From Aliamphritea ceti (GTDB lineage Bacteria > Pseudomonadota > Gammaproteobacteria > Pseudomonadales > Balneatricaceae): a DNA stretch of 64,000 bases. Below the pieces are notes generated by a model. It was not told the origin of the DNA. It searched no databases and worked only from the letters and a program-made list of their open reading frames with translations. The position numbers and the translations under genes are program-made. The stretch is from NCBI RefSeq assembly GCF_024347215.1, contig NZ_AP025282.1:4030001-4094000 (forward strand). The letters are read 5' to 3'. Positions 25,198 through 34,419 of this stretch are shown piece after piece. The first letter of the stretch is position 1, and the number at the start of each line of letters is the position of its first letter.

Positions 25198-26439
25198 TTA
25201 AAACTTAACCCGGGCGCCCATAATGATGGCATCAATATCATCTACATTGCCTGCGGCACGATCCAGTTGATAATTCCGGTAACCCACATACCCTTCCGTG
25301 GACCACTTATCAAAGTTCTGAACGAGTTGCAGACCAAAGTTTTCACCTTCATCGCCCTGCAGTGCCAGATCATCATTCTGGCTGTAATCTACCGATACCG
25401 CCGTCAGACCATGGGAGAACAGTTGTGTCTGGTAACCCACTTTACCGTAGTAAAAACGTGGATTGTCCCCACTGACCACATCCCGTTCACCGGCTGCAAC
25501 TGTGAAGTTAAGGCCATTATCCAGTAACAGCGAAACCGAGCCGTTGACCTGGTTATCCACAGTTGTTGAATCCGGCTCAGAATAGGCAATTGCCGCTGCT
25601 AACTGTGCGCCGTCGAACTCACCAGCATAACGCAAAGCGGTATCCCATGTTTCACCGTCAACAACACTAGCAGAAACAGTAAAGTTACCGAAACTTGGCG
25701 TGTCGTAACGTACCCGGTCACCACGGCCCTGGCCATCAAAGTTTGAGAATACATTGCCCACCTGAGTGGATGTCAGCGTGCCGTTGCTGTCACGGAATAA
25801 AATCGCACCAGCAATATCAGCGGTACTCGAATAACCCACCAGATCAGTGCCCGACAAATCCACTTCAGATGTGCCATCAGACGCACTGGAGCCTTGGCCC
25901 AGCCACAACTTACCGTAGCGTTTGCTATCAAAATACACTTCCAGACGGCGCTGATTAATACCATTACCATTGCTGATGCTGGTCGTCTGATTATTCTGAT
26001 TTACGGCAAAGCTGGAATTAGATACAAACTCAGCTTCAATAGCAGAACCTATTGTCAGATCATCCGACACATCGGCCTCGCCAATTACCCGCAAACGGGT
26101 TGATGATGAATCGTTATCGACGTTGTAGGTTTCGCTCTCTCTGCCATCATCCGCATAGAGCAAGCCACGGTTCACATGACCAGATACAGTTACCCGCACA
26201 TTCTCATTGCCGGAAAGAATCCCCCGTCCCGATGTCGCTGCATCCGCTTTTGCTTCAGCAGCTTCGGCTTTTTGAGTAGCAACAGTTGCCTGTTGTTCAA
26301 GCTGATCCAACCGGTCTGTCAATGCCTGTATCTGCGCCCGTAGCGCTTCAGTTTCAGCACTGGCAGCCTGCGCGCCAACGCTTAGCAGCGCCATACTGGC
26401 AGTCACCGCCAGTGGTAATAATTGTTTTTGTAATCGCAT
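25198..26439 (-). CDS. Gram-negative outer-membrane porin
   Basis: This is a 413-residue protein. A signal peptide ends AQA near residue 25. Residues about 28-70 form a coiled coil (ALRAQIQALTDRLDQLEQQ and an Ala/Glu-rich run), then a beta-barrel region begins with VTVSGHVNRGLLYADD. The chain ends ARVKF with a terminal Phe, the outer-membrane barrel signature. N-terminal coiled coils like this are known in several marine porins and may span towards peptidoglycan. Substrate preference cannot be read. It is monocistronic with a long leader upstream. Confidence 0.9.
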   Translation of the reverse strand: MRLQKQLLPLAVTASMALLSVGAQAASAETEALRAQIQALTDRLDQLEQQATVATQKAEAAEAKADAATSGRGILSGNENVRVTVSGHVNRGLLYADDGRESETYNVDNDSSSTRLRVIGEADVSDDLTIGSAIEAEFVSNSSFAVNQNNQTTSISNGNGINQRRLEVYFDSKRYGKLWLGQGSSASDGTSEVDLSGTDLVGYSSTADIAGAILFRDSNGTLTSTQVGNVFSNFDGQGRGDRVRYDTPSFGNFTVSASVVDGETWDTALRYAGEFDGAQLAAAIAYSEPDSTTVDNQVNGSVSLLLDNGLNFTVAAGERDVVSGDNPRFYYGKVGYQTQLFSHGLTAVSVDYSQNDDLALQGDEGENFGLQLVQNFDKWSTEGYVGYRNYQLDRAAGNVDDIDAIIMGARVKF

Positions 26440-26713
26440 AGGAGAACTCCCGTTCCAGAATAAAAAATACCGGCTAATGGCCGTTTGCCCGGTGAATCAA
26501 AACTCTGAAGTCAGTTTCATCAGACCCACTGACCACCGCCGGTAACAGTTAAATAACTCAAGGGGTAACTGTTCTGTTTGCCAAAAAGCAGCGAAGTTCT
26601 CTGAAAATCTTTTATTTGGACGTTAAGACATATTAAATGGACGAGTAGACAGAAAAGCGGCGATTCAGTGAGGATCGTTGATAACCATGAACAGCTTTAT
26701 TTATAACAGGCAT

Positions 26714-26743
26714 AAAAAAGCGCTTCTGAGCAGAAGCGCTTTT
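26714..26743 (-). terminator. rho-independent terminator of the aminotransferase gene
   Basis: GCGCTTCT and AGAAGCGC (within 26717-26742) form a strong stem with flanking A and T runs. On the minus strand it ends in six T, 28 bp beyond the stop. Confidence 0.88.
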
Positions 26744-26770
26744 CCAGAGATGATTCTCAGTCAGATCTGA

Positions 26771-28087
26771 CTAAGCTTTGGCAGCAATTTTATCCAGACT
26801 TTCTTTTAAGGCCTGGTCGAGAATATCAATACCACGATCTATTTCTGCTTCAGTCACCGTGAGGGGTGGCGCAATTCGCCATACCGAACCACGCTCTTTT
26901 CGGCGCCGGATATTCATACTCAGCCCCAGTTCAAAACAACGCTTTGTCGTGATTTCGCCAAGTTCATGATATGCCTCTTTCGTCTGGCGATCTTTCACCA
27001 GTTCAACCCCCAGTAATAAACCGAGACCACGGATATCACCAATCTCTTCATACTTATCCATAAGCCCTTCTAAACGGCCTCGCAGATAATTGCCCACCGT
27101 ATGCGCCCGCTCAACCAGATTATCTTCAACAATAGTACGCAAGACAGCAAGGCCGGCGGCAGCAGGCAAAGGATCAGAAACATGGCTGGTGTAATAGGTA
27201 AAACCCCGTTCATGCACAGTTTGCTCGATTGCCTCAGTAGTAATAGTGGCGGCAAACGGCAAGCCGCCTCCCAGGCTCTTAGATACACTCATAATATCTG
27301 GTGTAATACCGAAGTGACTGGCACCAAACTTCTTACCTATACGGCCAAAAGCAGTTTGCGCTTCATCAAAGATAAGCAACATACCACGCTCATCAGCCGC
27401 TTGGCGTAACCCTTCCATATAACATTGCGGCGGTACGATGACACCTCCAGCACTGATAACAGGTTCAACAATAATAGCTGCTGGTGCACCGGCACTGTGC
27501 ATATCGAACATTTTAAAACCCAGCTCAAGAGCAGCCATTGCGGATTCATCATCCGTAGCGCCGGGAATGTGCGGGCGATAACTGTACGGTTCCGGTATTG
27601 CAAAAACACCGGGCATGGTTGGGCCATAACCACGACGGTCACTGGCATAGGAAACGCTGGAAGCCGCACCGGTTACACCGTGCCATGAACCTCCAATCGC
27701 GATAACTTCAAAGCCTCCTGTGTATAGCTTAGCCATACGCAATGCTGCTTCGTTGCTCTCAGAGCCAGTATTGATAAACAGGGACTTCTTCAGATCGCCC
27801 GGCAGCCAGTCTTCCGCAAGTGTTTGTCCCAGTTCAGCGACTACATCCGGAATCATTCCGCTGAACATGTGATAAGCGCGCTCACCACACTGGCGAACAG
27901 CTTCGATAATAGCCGGATGGTTATGGCCAATGGTGGCGCACATCTGGCCAGATGTGAAATCCAGAATTTCACGGCCGGAGTCATCCCGAACAATGCAGCC
28001 AGAGGCATGTGTAAAAATATTCTCGAACGTATCGCCGCCGTAGCGAACCAAGTATTCCTTAGCTGCAGCACGAAGATCCTGAGTCAT
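26771..28087 (-). CDS. class III PLP-dependent aminotransferase, 2,2-dialkylglycine decarboxylase-like
   Basis: This is a 438-residue fold-type I enzyme. Visible motifs are the phosphate-binding FINTGSESNEAALRMAK, AIIVEPVISAGGVIVPP, the ring-contacting Asp in LLIFDEAQTAFGRIG, and the Schiff-base Lys in SVSKSLGGGLPFAA. The C-terminal domain ends with VWRIAPPLTVTEAEIDRG. The N-terminus and the SGQMCATIGHNHP segment look more like dialkylglycine decarboxylase than ornithine or GABA transaminases, but the substrate is not certain. A GntR regulator lies 51 bp upstream on the same strand and probably controls it. Confidence 0.85.
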   Translation of the reverse strand: MTQDLRAAAKEYLVRYGGDTFENIFTHASGCIVRDDSGREILDFTSGQMCATIGHNHPAIIEAVRQCGERAYHMFSGMIPDVVAELGQTLAEDWLPGDLKKSLFINTGSESNEAALRMAKLYTGGFEVIAIGGSWHGVTGAASSVSYASDRRGYGPTMPGVFAIPEPYSYRPHIPGATDDESAMAALELGFKMFDMHSAGAPAAIIVEPVISAGGVIVPPQCYMEGLRQAADERGMLLIFDEAQTAFGRIGKKFGASHFGITPDIMSVSKSLGGGLPFAATITTEAIEQTVHERGFTYYTSHVSDPLPAAAGLAVLRTIVEDNLVERAHTVGNYLRGRLEGLMDKYEEIGDIRGLGLLLGVELVKDRQTKEAYHELGEITTKRCFELGLSMNIRRRKERGSVWRIAPPLTVTEAEIDRGIDILDQALKESLDKIAAKA

Positions 28088-28138
28088 TGCTTATTCTCCT
28101 AAAGATATAAGTGTCTGACTACAGGAACTGGCCGCCAG

Positions 28139-28798
28139 TCAGAAGTCTAAAATGCCATCCTCGCCTATCCGACTGAGAATCGTGGCTAATGAGTGATCCA
28201 GATGCTCACTGACGGTCGCAAGAAAAGCGTCTTCATCACGTGTATATAACAATTCAATCATCCGCCGGTGTTCAGCAACCGCTTCATCAATGCGTGTGCC
28301 TATATTCCACATAAAATAACGTGGAAAGCTGTTCCATAAACTGCGGACAGACGCCACCAGATATTCGTTACGACTGGCAGCAAATATCAGTAAATGAAAT
28401 TCCTCATCCACTTTTACCAGTTCTTCAAAACGTCCGGCTTTCGCATATAACGCCATTCGCTCAACCAGCAATTGCAATTCATCAATTTCAGTTTCTGTAA
28501 TAGCGTCGAAAGCCAGTTTTGAGGTTTGCGTCTCGATAATTTTACGCGCGGTATAAATTTGCTTAATGCGCTCTACATCCATAGTTGCAACACGTGCACC
28601 ACGATGTTGTTCGTAACTCACCAGTCCAGCGGCTGTTAGCTCGCTGAATGCTTCCCTTACCGGCGTACTGCTCAGTCCTAAATCAGCAGCAACATCGTTT
28701 TGCCGTAATGCCTGACCAGGCTCATAACGGCCAATACGTATTGCATGCCGCAACTCTTCAGTTGCTAACTGACGCTTGGTTTGAAAGCTTACTTTCAT
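28139..28798 (-). CDS. GntR family transcriptional regulator (FadR/FCD subfamily)
   Basis: This is a 219-residue regulator. The N-terminal winged helix has the GntR pattern RIGRYEPGQALRQNDVAADLG with LSSTPVREAFSELTAAGLV. The C-terminal all-helical FCD domain has EFHLLIFAASRNEYL and the metal-binding-type His in AVAEHRRMIELL and VSEHLDHSL. It is co-directional with the aminotransferase, so it is a likely ligand-responsive repressor of that gene and its own. An AT-rich palindrome lies 30-50 bp upstream of its start. Confidence 0.88.
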   Translation of the reverse strand: MKVSFQTKRQLATEELRHAIRIGRYEPGQALRQNDVAADLGLSSTPVREAFSELTAAGLVSYEQHRGARVATMDVERIKQIYTARKIIETQTSKLAFDAITETEIDELQLLVERMALYAKAGRFEELVKVDEEFHLLIFAASRNEYLVASVRSLWNSFPRYFMWNIGTRIDEAVAEHRRMIELLYTRDEDAFLATVSEHLDHSLATILSRIGEDGILDF

Positions 28799-28827
28799 AG
28801 TTTCACCCAGGTGATTTTATGAACTTT

Positions 28828-28847
28828 ACATATTATATATAATATAT
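28828..28847. promoter_or_regulatory. palindromic candidate operator of the GntR regulator
   Basis: ATATTATATATAATAT (28830-28845) is a perfect 16-bp palindrome, extended by one more pair outside a mismatch. It lies just upstream of the regulator start and may be its autoregulatory site or overlap its -10 region. Confidence 0.5.
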
Positions 28848-29067
28848 ACAAATTAACTTTAGACTACCGAACTCAATATCAGTCACATGAACCGGCAGCA
28901 CAGCTATTCAGCGCTATAACAAACTGATAAGCAATGAGAAAAATCAAGAATTGGCGCTATTTTGACCATCTTGAATTATTTGCATCTTCATGGCTTAACA
29001 GCAGAGGTTTTTAAGAGGAAAAACAAAAATGATGCTCATAAACTGAACAGTATATGGAATAGTCAGG

Positions 29068-29412
29068 CTATTCAGTTTCAGAAGCTGGATACGAGTTAGA
29101 CATAACTTCGCTGACTTTATGTACAGCATCTTTCTGCCGAACATCTAAATGTCGGTATGTATCCAAAAGAATACTTTCATCTTCGCTTAATCGTTGCTCT
29201 ATGAAGGTGTTCATTCGTTTGCCAGTCAAAATATACTGCACATCAGCCCCTTCAGCAGCAATCGCTGATAAGTAACCAGCATCGGGCATACGCAGGCCTT
29301 TTTCATAGTTAGACTGAGCATTCCGGGCAACGCCGCCAAAGCCAGCAAATACCTGCTGGCTCACATTCAGACGTAACCGTTCTTCCTTAAGCCGTGCTCC
29401 AATACAATCCAT
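29068..29412 (-). CDS. XRE-family helix-turn-helix regulator
   Basis: This 114-residue protein has a helix-turn-helix at about residues 5-60 (RLKEERLRLNVSQQVFAGFG, ARNAQSNYEKGLRMPDAGYL). It is followed by a short segment (GADVQYILTGKR) often seen in phage-type Cro/C1-like repressors. The C-terminal part is helical and acidic. It is divergent from a tiny RHH-like gene with a palindrome between them, an arrangement of autoregulated accessory modules. Confidence 0.75.
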   Translation of the reverse strand: MDCIGARLKEERLRLNVSQQVFAGFGGVARNAQSNYEKGLRMPDAGYLSAIAAEGADVQYILTGKRMNTFIEQRLSEDESILLDTYRHLDVRQKDAVHKVSEVMSNSYPASETE

Positions 29413-29433
29413 ACGAATACTTTTATATTGACC

Positions 29434-29451
29434 TGCACTCTTTTGGGTGCA
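29434..29451. promoter_or_regulatory. candidate operator between the XRE and RHH-like genes
   Basis: TGCACTC and GGGTGCA (18 bp in total) form an inverted repeat with one mismatch in the divergent promoter region. It is placed to control both directions. Confidence 0.5.
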
Positions 29452-29508
29452 ATATTATTACAGTAACTAGCCGTTACTCACACATACTGACAGGGAGTAA
29501 TTATAACC

Positions 29509-29679
29509 ATGGAAACCGGCAAAACCACTGGAAAAAATATTCGCGTACAAACTGTACTGAAACACTCGTTATACTTGCGCTTACAAAAGCTGCGCCTCAA
29601 TGAGGACCGTTCAGAATCTAAGATGGCAGCAATTCTCATAGAAGAGGCTCTGAATGCACGCCAGTCAAAATCAGAATGA
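29509..29679 (+). CDS. small ribbon-helix-helix-like protein, 56 residues
   Basis: The reading frame METGKTTGKNIRVQTVLKHS, then LYLRLQKLRLNEDRSESKMA and AILIEEALNARQSKSE, resembles a short strand followed by two helices, as in CopG/Arc-type DNA-binding proteins. GGGAG lies upstream, slightly far from the ATG. It is divergent from the XRE gene with 96 bp between. Function is not known; an antitoxin-like or regulatory role is possible, but no toxin gene is visible beside it. Confidence 0.55.
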   Translation: METGKTTGKNIRVQTVLKHSLYLRLQKLRLNEDRSESKMAAILIEEALNARQSKSE

Positions 29680-29828
29680 GCTGATACACATATGTAACTC
29701 ATACCAATTTCAGTAACAGGATAGACCGTGTTAATCCCTTCCCTTAACGCCTCTCTGCACCCTGAATCCGTTATTCAAAGACTTGCCGATACATCCTTCT
29801 TTTTTCAGTTAATGAGTTATAAACACAT

Positions 29829-29857
29829 AAAAAAACCCGGCCACCAGGGCCGGGTTT
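29829..29857. terminator. rho-independent terminator
   Basis: AAACCCGGCC / GGCCGGGTTT with a short loop is flanked by an A run. On the minus strand it ends the TolC-OmpA gene, about 40 bp after its stop, and ends in seven T. Confidence 0.88.
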
Positions 29858-29897
29858 AGATTCTGCAGTTCGGCCACTGCAGTAGGCGTCAGCTGCA

Positions 29898-31691
29898 TTA
29901 CAGCTGAAATTTCTCAGATTTATCGATCACCATATCGACCCGGCGATTTAAACGCCGTCCTTCTGCGGTTTTGTTATCGGCCATAGGCTGTACTTCACCA
30001 TAACCGACTACTTCTAACCGGGCAGGGTCTATACCGTGGGTATTTGTCAGTCGATCATACACCGCCTGTGCACGCCGCTGAGACAAGCCCATATTGTACT
30101 GTTCAGTCCCAATATAATCCGTATGACCTGCAATAACTCCCACCACTTCCGGGTTATCTTTAAGGAATGTCGCAGCATCACTGATATCTTTATCATAACT
30201 ATTAACCAGAACCGCTGAATCAAATGCAAATTTGGCATCCATTCGGAAGGCCAGCTTGTCGCCGTCTATTTCACGGAAGCGACTGTCAGTTAATAGTCCC
30301 GCCATAATGGCTTCTTTATCAAAGGTTGTTTGCACCGGCAGTTCAGGTGGGCAACGTCCTTCAAGATCATTACGTGGCTCTATCGCATCCTGAGCCGCTT
30401 TAGCGCCGTCAATACCAGCCACATCATATGAAGCCAGCAATTGGCCCATAGTGGCCAGCGTGCGCGCCTGAGCCAGTTTCAGGTTATGCACAGTATTCAC
30501 ATAGGTACGACGTACTTCGAAGTATTCATTTTCTGTATCAAGCAAATCCAGCAAGGTTCGCTGACCAATATCAAACTGTTCACGATACGCAACCCGCGCA
30601 TCCGCCACAGCCGCCTGGTTACGGGCAATATACTGTTCCTGCTGACGCAAACTACCAATATCATTGAATGCAATCACAGTATCCTGGCGAACATCACGAC
30701 AGGCTTTCTCACGCAACTGAAACGCGACATCGACTAACTTATCGAACTGCCGCTGACGTGCCGCATCTGAACCGCCATTATAAAGGTTATAACTCATCAG
30801 CAATTCAATCGCCTGCTCTTCCCGACGCTCATCTACTCCATCAGTAAAGTCTTCAACTTCTCCTCTCAGGCGTAGATCTAACCGTGGCATCATCGCTGCA
30901 TCACGGGCTTTACGGGCGGCGTGCGCAGCCAGAACATTTTCAATTGCGGCATTAAGACGCGGACTAAGTACATAAGCCCGCTCCAGTGTGTCTCCACGGG
31001 TATTTGGAATCAGCAAATCAGGTAACTCAGGTACATCTAAGCGGGCTGCTGGCAACTCTCCTACGACACGTTGAAAACGTGCTGTCACATCATGCAGATT
31101 AGTAGCTTCTGTCAGTAAATTCGCTTCAGCCAGAGCCAGGCGGGCAGTTGCCTGCTCAAGATCCACACGGCGGGCGATGCCTGCTTCATGACGTTCTTCG
31201 ATATCGGCAAAAATACTACGGTGTTGAATATAGTTATCTTTAGCCAGCGCGACTAGCTGCTGATAGCGCATCGTATCCATGTACGCACGCACGGTTTCCA
31301 GTGCCACAGCTTCAGAAGTACTGCGGAACTCGTAAAATCTAACTTTGCGTAAATGATCCAGCCGGGACACTTCATTTCGGGTCGCAAATCCATCGAACAG
31401 CATTTGCGTTAGGGTTAACCTGACATTCCAGGGCTCATAATCAATTTCAGGCTGATTACTTCGATCTAATTTTTCATGTCCGATCTGACCTGTCAGATCA
31501 ACTTTTGGATAATAACCACCTTCACCTGCACGCTGTTCTTCAGCGGCGGCTTCAAAGGTATACCAGCTGGCCAGTACATCCGGATTTTGCACAACGGAGC
31601 GCGATATTGCTTCGTTTAATGATCCGACAGGCTCGGCCAAAGCCGGAGATGCCACAAGTATAATTGTGGCGAGCAAGTAGCGATAAGCCAT
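29898..31691 (-). CDS. TolC-family outer-membrane channel fused to a C-terminal OmpA domain
   Basis: This is a 597-residue protein. A signal peptide (about 1-19) precedes a complete TolC/AggA-type outer-membrane efflux domain (about 20-440) with LTLTQMLFDGFATRNEV and REQFDIGQRTLLDLLDTENE. A linker follows, and residues about 475-590 are an OmpA-like peptidoglycan-binding domain with VIAGHTDYIGTEQYNMGLSQ and VVGYGEVQPMADN. It should be the outer-membrane exit of the type I secretion system encoded at 39738-43267, with a built-in tether to the cell wall. In Shewanella-type loci these are separate neighbouring genes. It is monocistronic with its own terminator. Confidence 0.9.
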   Translation of the reverse strand: MAYRYLLATIILVASPALAEPVGSLNEAISRSVVQNPDVLASWYTFEAAAEEQRAGEGGYYPKVDLTGQIGHEKLDRSNQPEIDYEPWNVRLTLTQMLFDGFATRNEVSRLDHLRKVRFYEFRSTSEAVALETVRAYMDTMRYQQLVALAKDNYIQHRSIFADIEERHEAGIARRVDLEQATARLALAEANLLTEATNLHDVTARFQRVVGELPAARLDVPELPDLLIPNTRGDTLERAYVLSPRLNAAIENVLAAHAARKARDAAMMPRLDLRLRGEVEDFTDGVDERREEQAIELLMSYNLYNGGSDAARQRQFDKLVDVAFQLREKACRDVRQDTVIAFNDIGSLRQQEQYIARNQAAVADARVAYREQFDIGQRTLLDLLDTENEYFEVRRTYVNTVHNLKLAQARTLATMGQLLASYDVAGIDGAKAAQDAIEPRNDLEGRCPPELPVQTTFDKEAIMAGLLTDSRFREIDGDKLAFRMDAKFAFDSAVLVNSYDKDISDAATFLKDNPEVVGVIAGHTDYIGTEQYNMGLSQRRAQAVYDRLTNTHGIDPARLEVVGYGEVQPMADNKTAEGRRLNRRVDMVIDKSEKFQL

Positions 31692-32155
31692 CTCCCATCT
31701 CCCTCTGTCATCAAATCAAATCCGTTTGCCCTTTGATGCACCATAGTTAAGGAATCTGAGAATTATCCTGACCTGCTCTGCTCAAAGCAGCGCAGCATTC
31801 CAGACTAACCTGACATCCATCACCGCATGCATACCAGTTTCCGTTGAACCACAGGTCACTGCTTGCATACTGAATATCAAATTGCCCCGAACTCCTGAAA
31901 TTCATCAGGTTTATTCTTCTATTCCATCATTAAAAATTTTCACCTTTGTCTAAAAGTAGTCGGTGGATGCAAGTAAGTAAAAAAATTTTAACGTAGTTTC
32001 CTCCTCAATTTTTTTTATAATCCGCCGCTAATTTATATGGCCGCAAAGGATTAATGCCCACGTTTGCATAGAAATTGCATTAAAAACCGAAAGTTTCTGT
32101 AACTAAATCAAAAACTTCAGATTATTAATTTACTTACACGGGCATTAGCTAATTT
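31692..32155. promoter_or_regulatory. divergent intergenic region TolC-OmpA / lapG
   Basis: This 464-bp gap separates two divergent genes of the adhesin system. The half nearer lapG is very AT-rich, with T runs around 31980-32030. I see no gene, no RNA and no clear hairpin. It should hold both promoters. Confidence 0.4.
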
Positions 32156-32821
32156 ATGATCCTAAAAAAGCGGATTACCGGACTGATCTTAATCCTTCTA
32201 AGTATCAGCACGCCAAAATACGTTATTGCTCAGGTGAGCATAAAAAAACTGCAGTCTGTTAACGAACAAAAATATGGAGAAATTGCAGCAGAAACAATTA
32301 CTAACTGGCAGGCTTTACTTGAAAGCAGTACTGATTTAAGTACTGAAGAAAAGCTATTCAAGATTAATAATTTTTTCAATAAGCGAGTACGCTTTGAATC
32401 TGACAGGCAAATCTGGCAGCAGACAGACTATTGGGCTACTCCCTTAGAAACCCTTGCAAAAGCACGTGGTGACTGCGAAGACTTCTCCATTGCCAAATAC
32501 TTTTCGTTGATTTTACTTGGTATTCCGGAAGAGCAACTACAGCTTACTTATGTCAACGCAACACGTAGCTTTCCTGGAAGGAAAGTAAATCAGACACATA
32601 TGGTCGTTACGTATTTTCCAGAAGACTCTGGATCTCTGGTTCTTGATAATTTAGTTTCAGAAATTAGACCGAGCTCGGAACGCTCTGATTTAAAAACAAT
32701 TTTTAGTTTTAATGATGATGGCTTTTGGGTCGACGGTGAAAACCAGTTTAAATCTCCGGAAAAAAGAATTCGCCGCTGGGGAGAAGTTAAATCACGTATG
32801 CAGGCAGAAGGATTACTATAA
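32156..32821 (+). CDS. lapG: LapG-type periplasmic cysteine protease (adhesin-releasing)
   Basis: This is a 221-residue transglutaminase-like protease with an N-terminal signal segment (to about residue 25). The catalytic triad is visible: Cys107 in RGDCEDFSIAKY, His148 in NQTHMVV, and Asp164 in LVLDNLV. Asp106 and Glu108 flank the Cys, as in calcium-binding LapG proteins. LapG cuts LapA-type adhesins after a double alanine to free them from the cell. A candidate target site exists in the adhesin at 34420-39012. No lapD gene, whose product normally sequesters LapG, is adjacent. Confidence 0.93.
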   Translation: MILKKRITGLILILLSISTPKYVIAQVSIKKLQSVNEQKYGEIAAETITNWQALLESSTDLSTEEKLFKINNFFNKRVRFESDRQIWQQTDYWATPLETLAKARGDCEDFSIAKYFSLILLGIPEEQLQLTYVNATRSFPGRKVNQTHMVVTYFPEDSGSLVLDNLVSEIRPSSERSDLKTIFSFNDDGFWVDGENQFKSPEKRIRRWGEVKSRMQAEGLL

Positions 32822-33023
32822 AAAATATCAAGTGAATTCTTCTTGAAAAATATTTCATGCATTTTTATTTGATTAGATATTTTCATCGTTTAAAGAAATA
32901 TAGAAAAATTATCCCAGGCATTTATCGCTAGAAAAAAAGTCCCCCGACCTATTAACATCAGTTTTTATGATGCCTGTTAATACCAAAAGGAAATATTAAT
33001 CAGCTTTATTTATAAATTAATGA

Positions 33024-33356
33024 TCATAAAATCAATTGTTCATGCTCCTTCTCAGGCAATATATCCAGTTGTGATTGTAGAGATTTACGTACCAACTGAC
33101 GCTTGAGTATCTTTTTTTGCACAGGTACGGGTAAATCCGTGAAGCGAATCTGATTCTGCTCCACTAATAGCATCACCAGATCTTCAATCACCCGGATCAG
33201 TGGTTTATCCATCCGGGTGAGCTCATCCTCTTCTACAGAAGCGGTAAGGTTAAAAATATCCTCACAATCCTGGTTATCCAGAGGGGCAAAACCATCCAGT
33301 GGTTCCTTGCTAACAGCGGCAATGTGTTGCCGCTCATCACGCTTCACATAAATCAT
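33024..33356 (-). CDS. conserved hypothetical protein next to the adhesin
   Basis: This is a 110-residue soluble protein starting MIYVKRDERQHIAAVSKEPL and ending in a charged helical region (QKKILKRQLVRKSLQSQLDI). I do not recognise a defined family with confidence; similar small proteins starting with a beta hairpin of this kind occur in pseudomonads. It begins 20 bp after the adhesin's C-terminal stop on the same strand, so it may be co-transcribed with the adhesin region. Confidence 0.65.
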   Translation of the reverse strand: MIYVKRDERQHIAAVSKEPLDGFAPLDNQDCEDIFNLTASVEEDELTRMDKPLIRVIEDLVMLLVEQNQIRFTDLPVPVQKKILKRQLVRKSLQSQLDILPEKEHEQLIL

Positions 33357-33375
33357 CCTGATACCTGCAGCATGT

Positions 33376-34419
33376 TTAATCAGTAATCAATTTACCATTA
33401 TCAACCAGGTCCTGAATTAACAGCGCCTGATCGGAGTTTCCGGTTACCAAATCTATTCCTGTCAGCTCAATGGTTTGCTCTTCTACGGCATCAACATTCG
33501 TGAAGTCACTGTTAAATCCACCGGTCGTGCTGATATGAACAACTGTATCGCCATCATTACTGAGATCAAAATACAGATAGTCAGTCAGGTCATTATTTTG
33601 TTCATCAACCAACAAGTCACTGAGATCAAGAACGTCACCATCACTGCCAGGCAAGGCTGTATCAAAATCAGTAATGACATCTTCAGCCGGATCCCCCGGA
33701 CTACCTCCGTCATTCAGATTCCAGACAAAGGTATCACTACCCAGGCCGCCAGTAAGCGTATCATCCCCACCCCCACCAATTAGCGTATTAGCCTCTTCAT
33801 TACCGCCCAGAGCATCAATTGCATTTGTTCCGGTTAAAGTATCCTCTGTACCGCTGATACTTATATTGATGCTATCTGCTGCAACATCAAAATCAGAGTC
33901 ACGAACATTGAACGGAGCGATCAAACTGAAATCCTGATTTTCAGAAAGGTAATCCACTGTCAGCTCATCAGGTACCAATTTATATTCACCTTCATCTGCT
34001 TCAAAAACTATAAAGGTAAACTCGCTGAACCCTGCATCAGACGCATCAAGCTCAAATGTATCTCCATCGTTTACTACGACTGATCCGCTAAAACCACCGG
34101 CAGGTAAGTCTGTATAAGTAAATCCATCCTGCCCCAGCATAGCGAGTTCAGCAGGTGTAACCGCGTAGACGGTGTAACGCAAAGTAGCAGAGGCATTACC
34201 ATTGGTATCCACCATCAGACTAATCTGCGTCACCCCCTGATCGAAACTCATAAATAGATGATCTTCCTGGCCAGAATCAGAATCAATATCCTGACCATTT
34301 CCTACCCCCATGCTATTTGCGCTGGTATTGACAGTACTACGTACATATTCATTCTCACCATCATCAAATTCATAACCATAGAAGAGAGTCTGGATCGGAT
34401 CTACATCAAGCCCGGTAGA
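33376..34419 (-). pseudogene. C-terminal RTX and secretion-signal part of the LapA-like adhesin, cut off by an in-frame TGA
   Basis: This region is in the same frame as the upstream adhesin ORF; only the TGA at 34420-34422 separates them. It reads STGLDVDPIQTLFYGYEFDD onwards, with no stop until 33376. It contains a calcium-binding-type beta domain, one RTX nonapeptide cluster (TLIGGGGDDTLTGGLGSDTF) and a C-terminal acidic tail of the type I secretion kind. An internal ATG at 34311 opens a 311-residue ORF, but no ribosome site is evident and a free secretion tail would make little sense. It is most likely the stranded end of the adhesin. Confidence 0.8.

Noticed and set aside
33376..34311. 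Independent secreted RTX protein starting at the ATG 34311
   Set aside because: The frame is open further upstream to the TGA at 34420, continuous with the adhesin, and no ribosome site precedes 34311.
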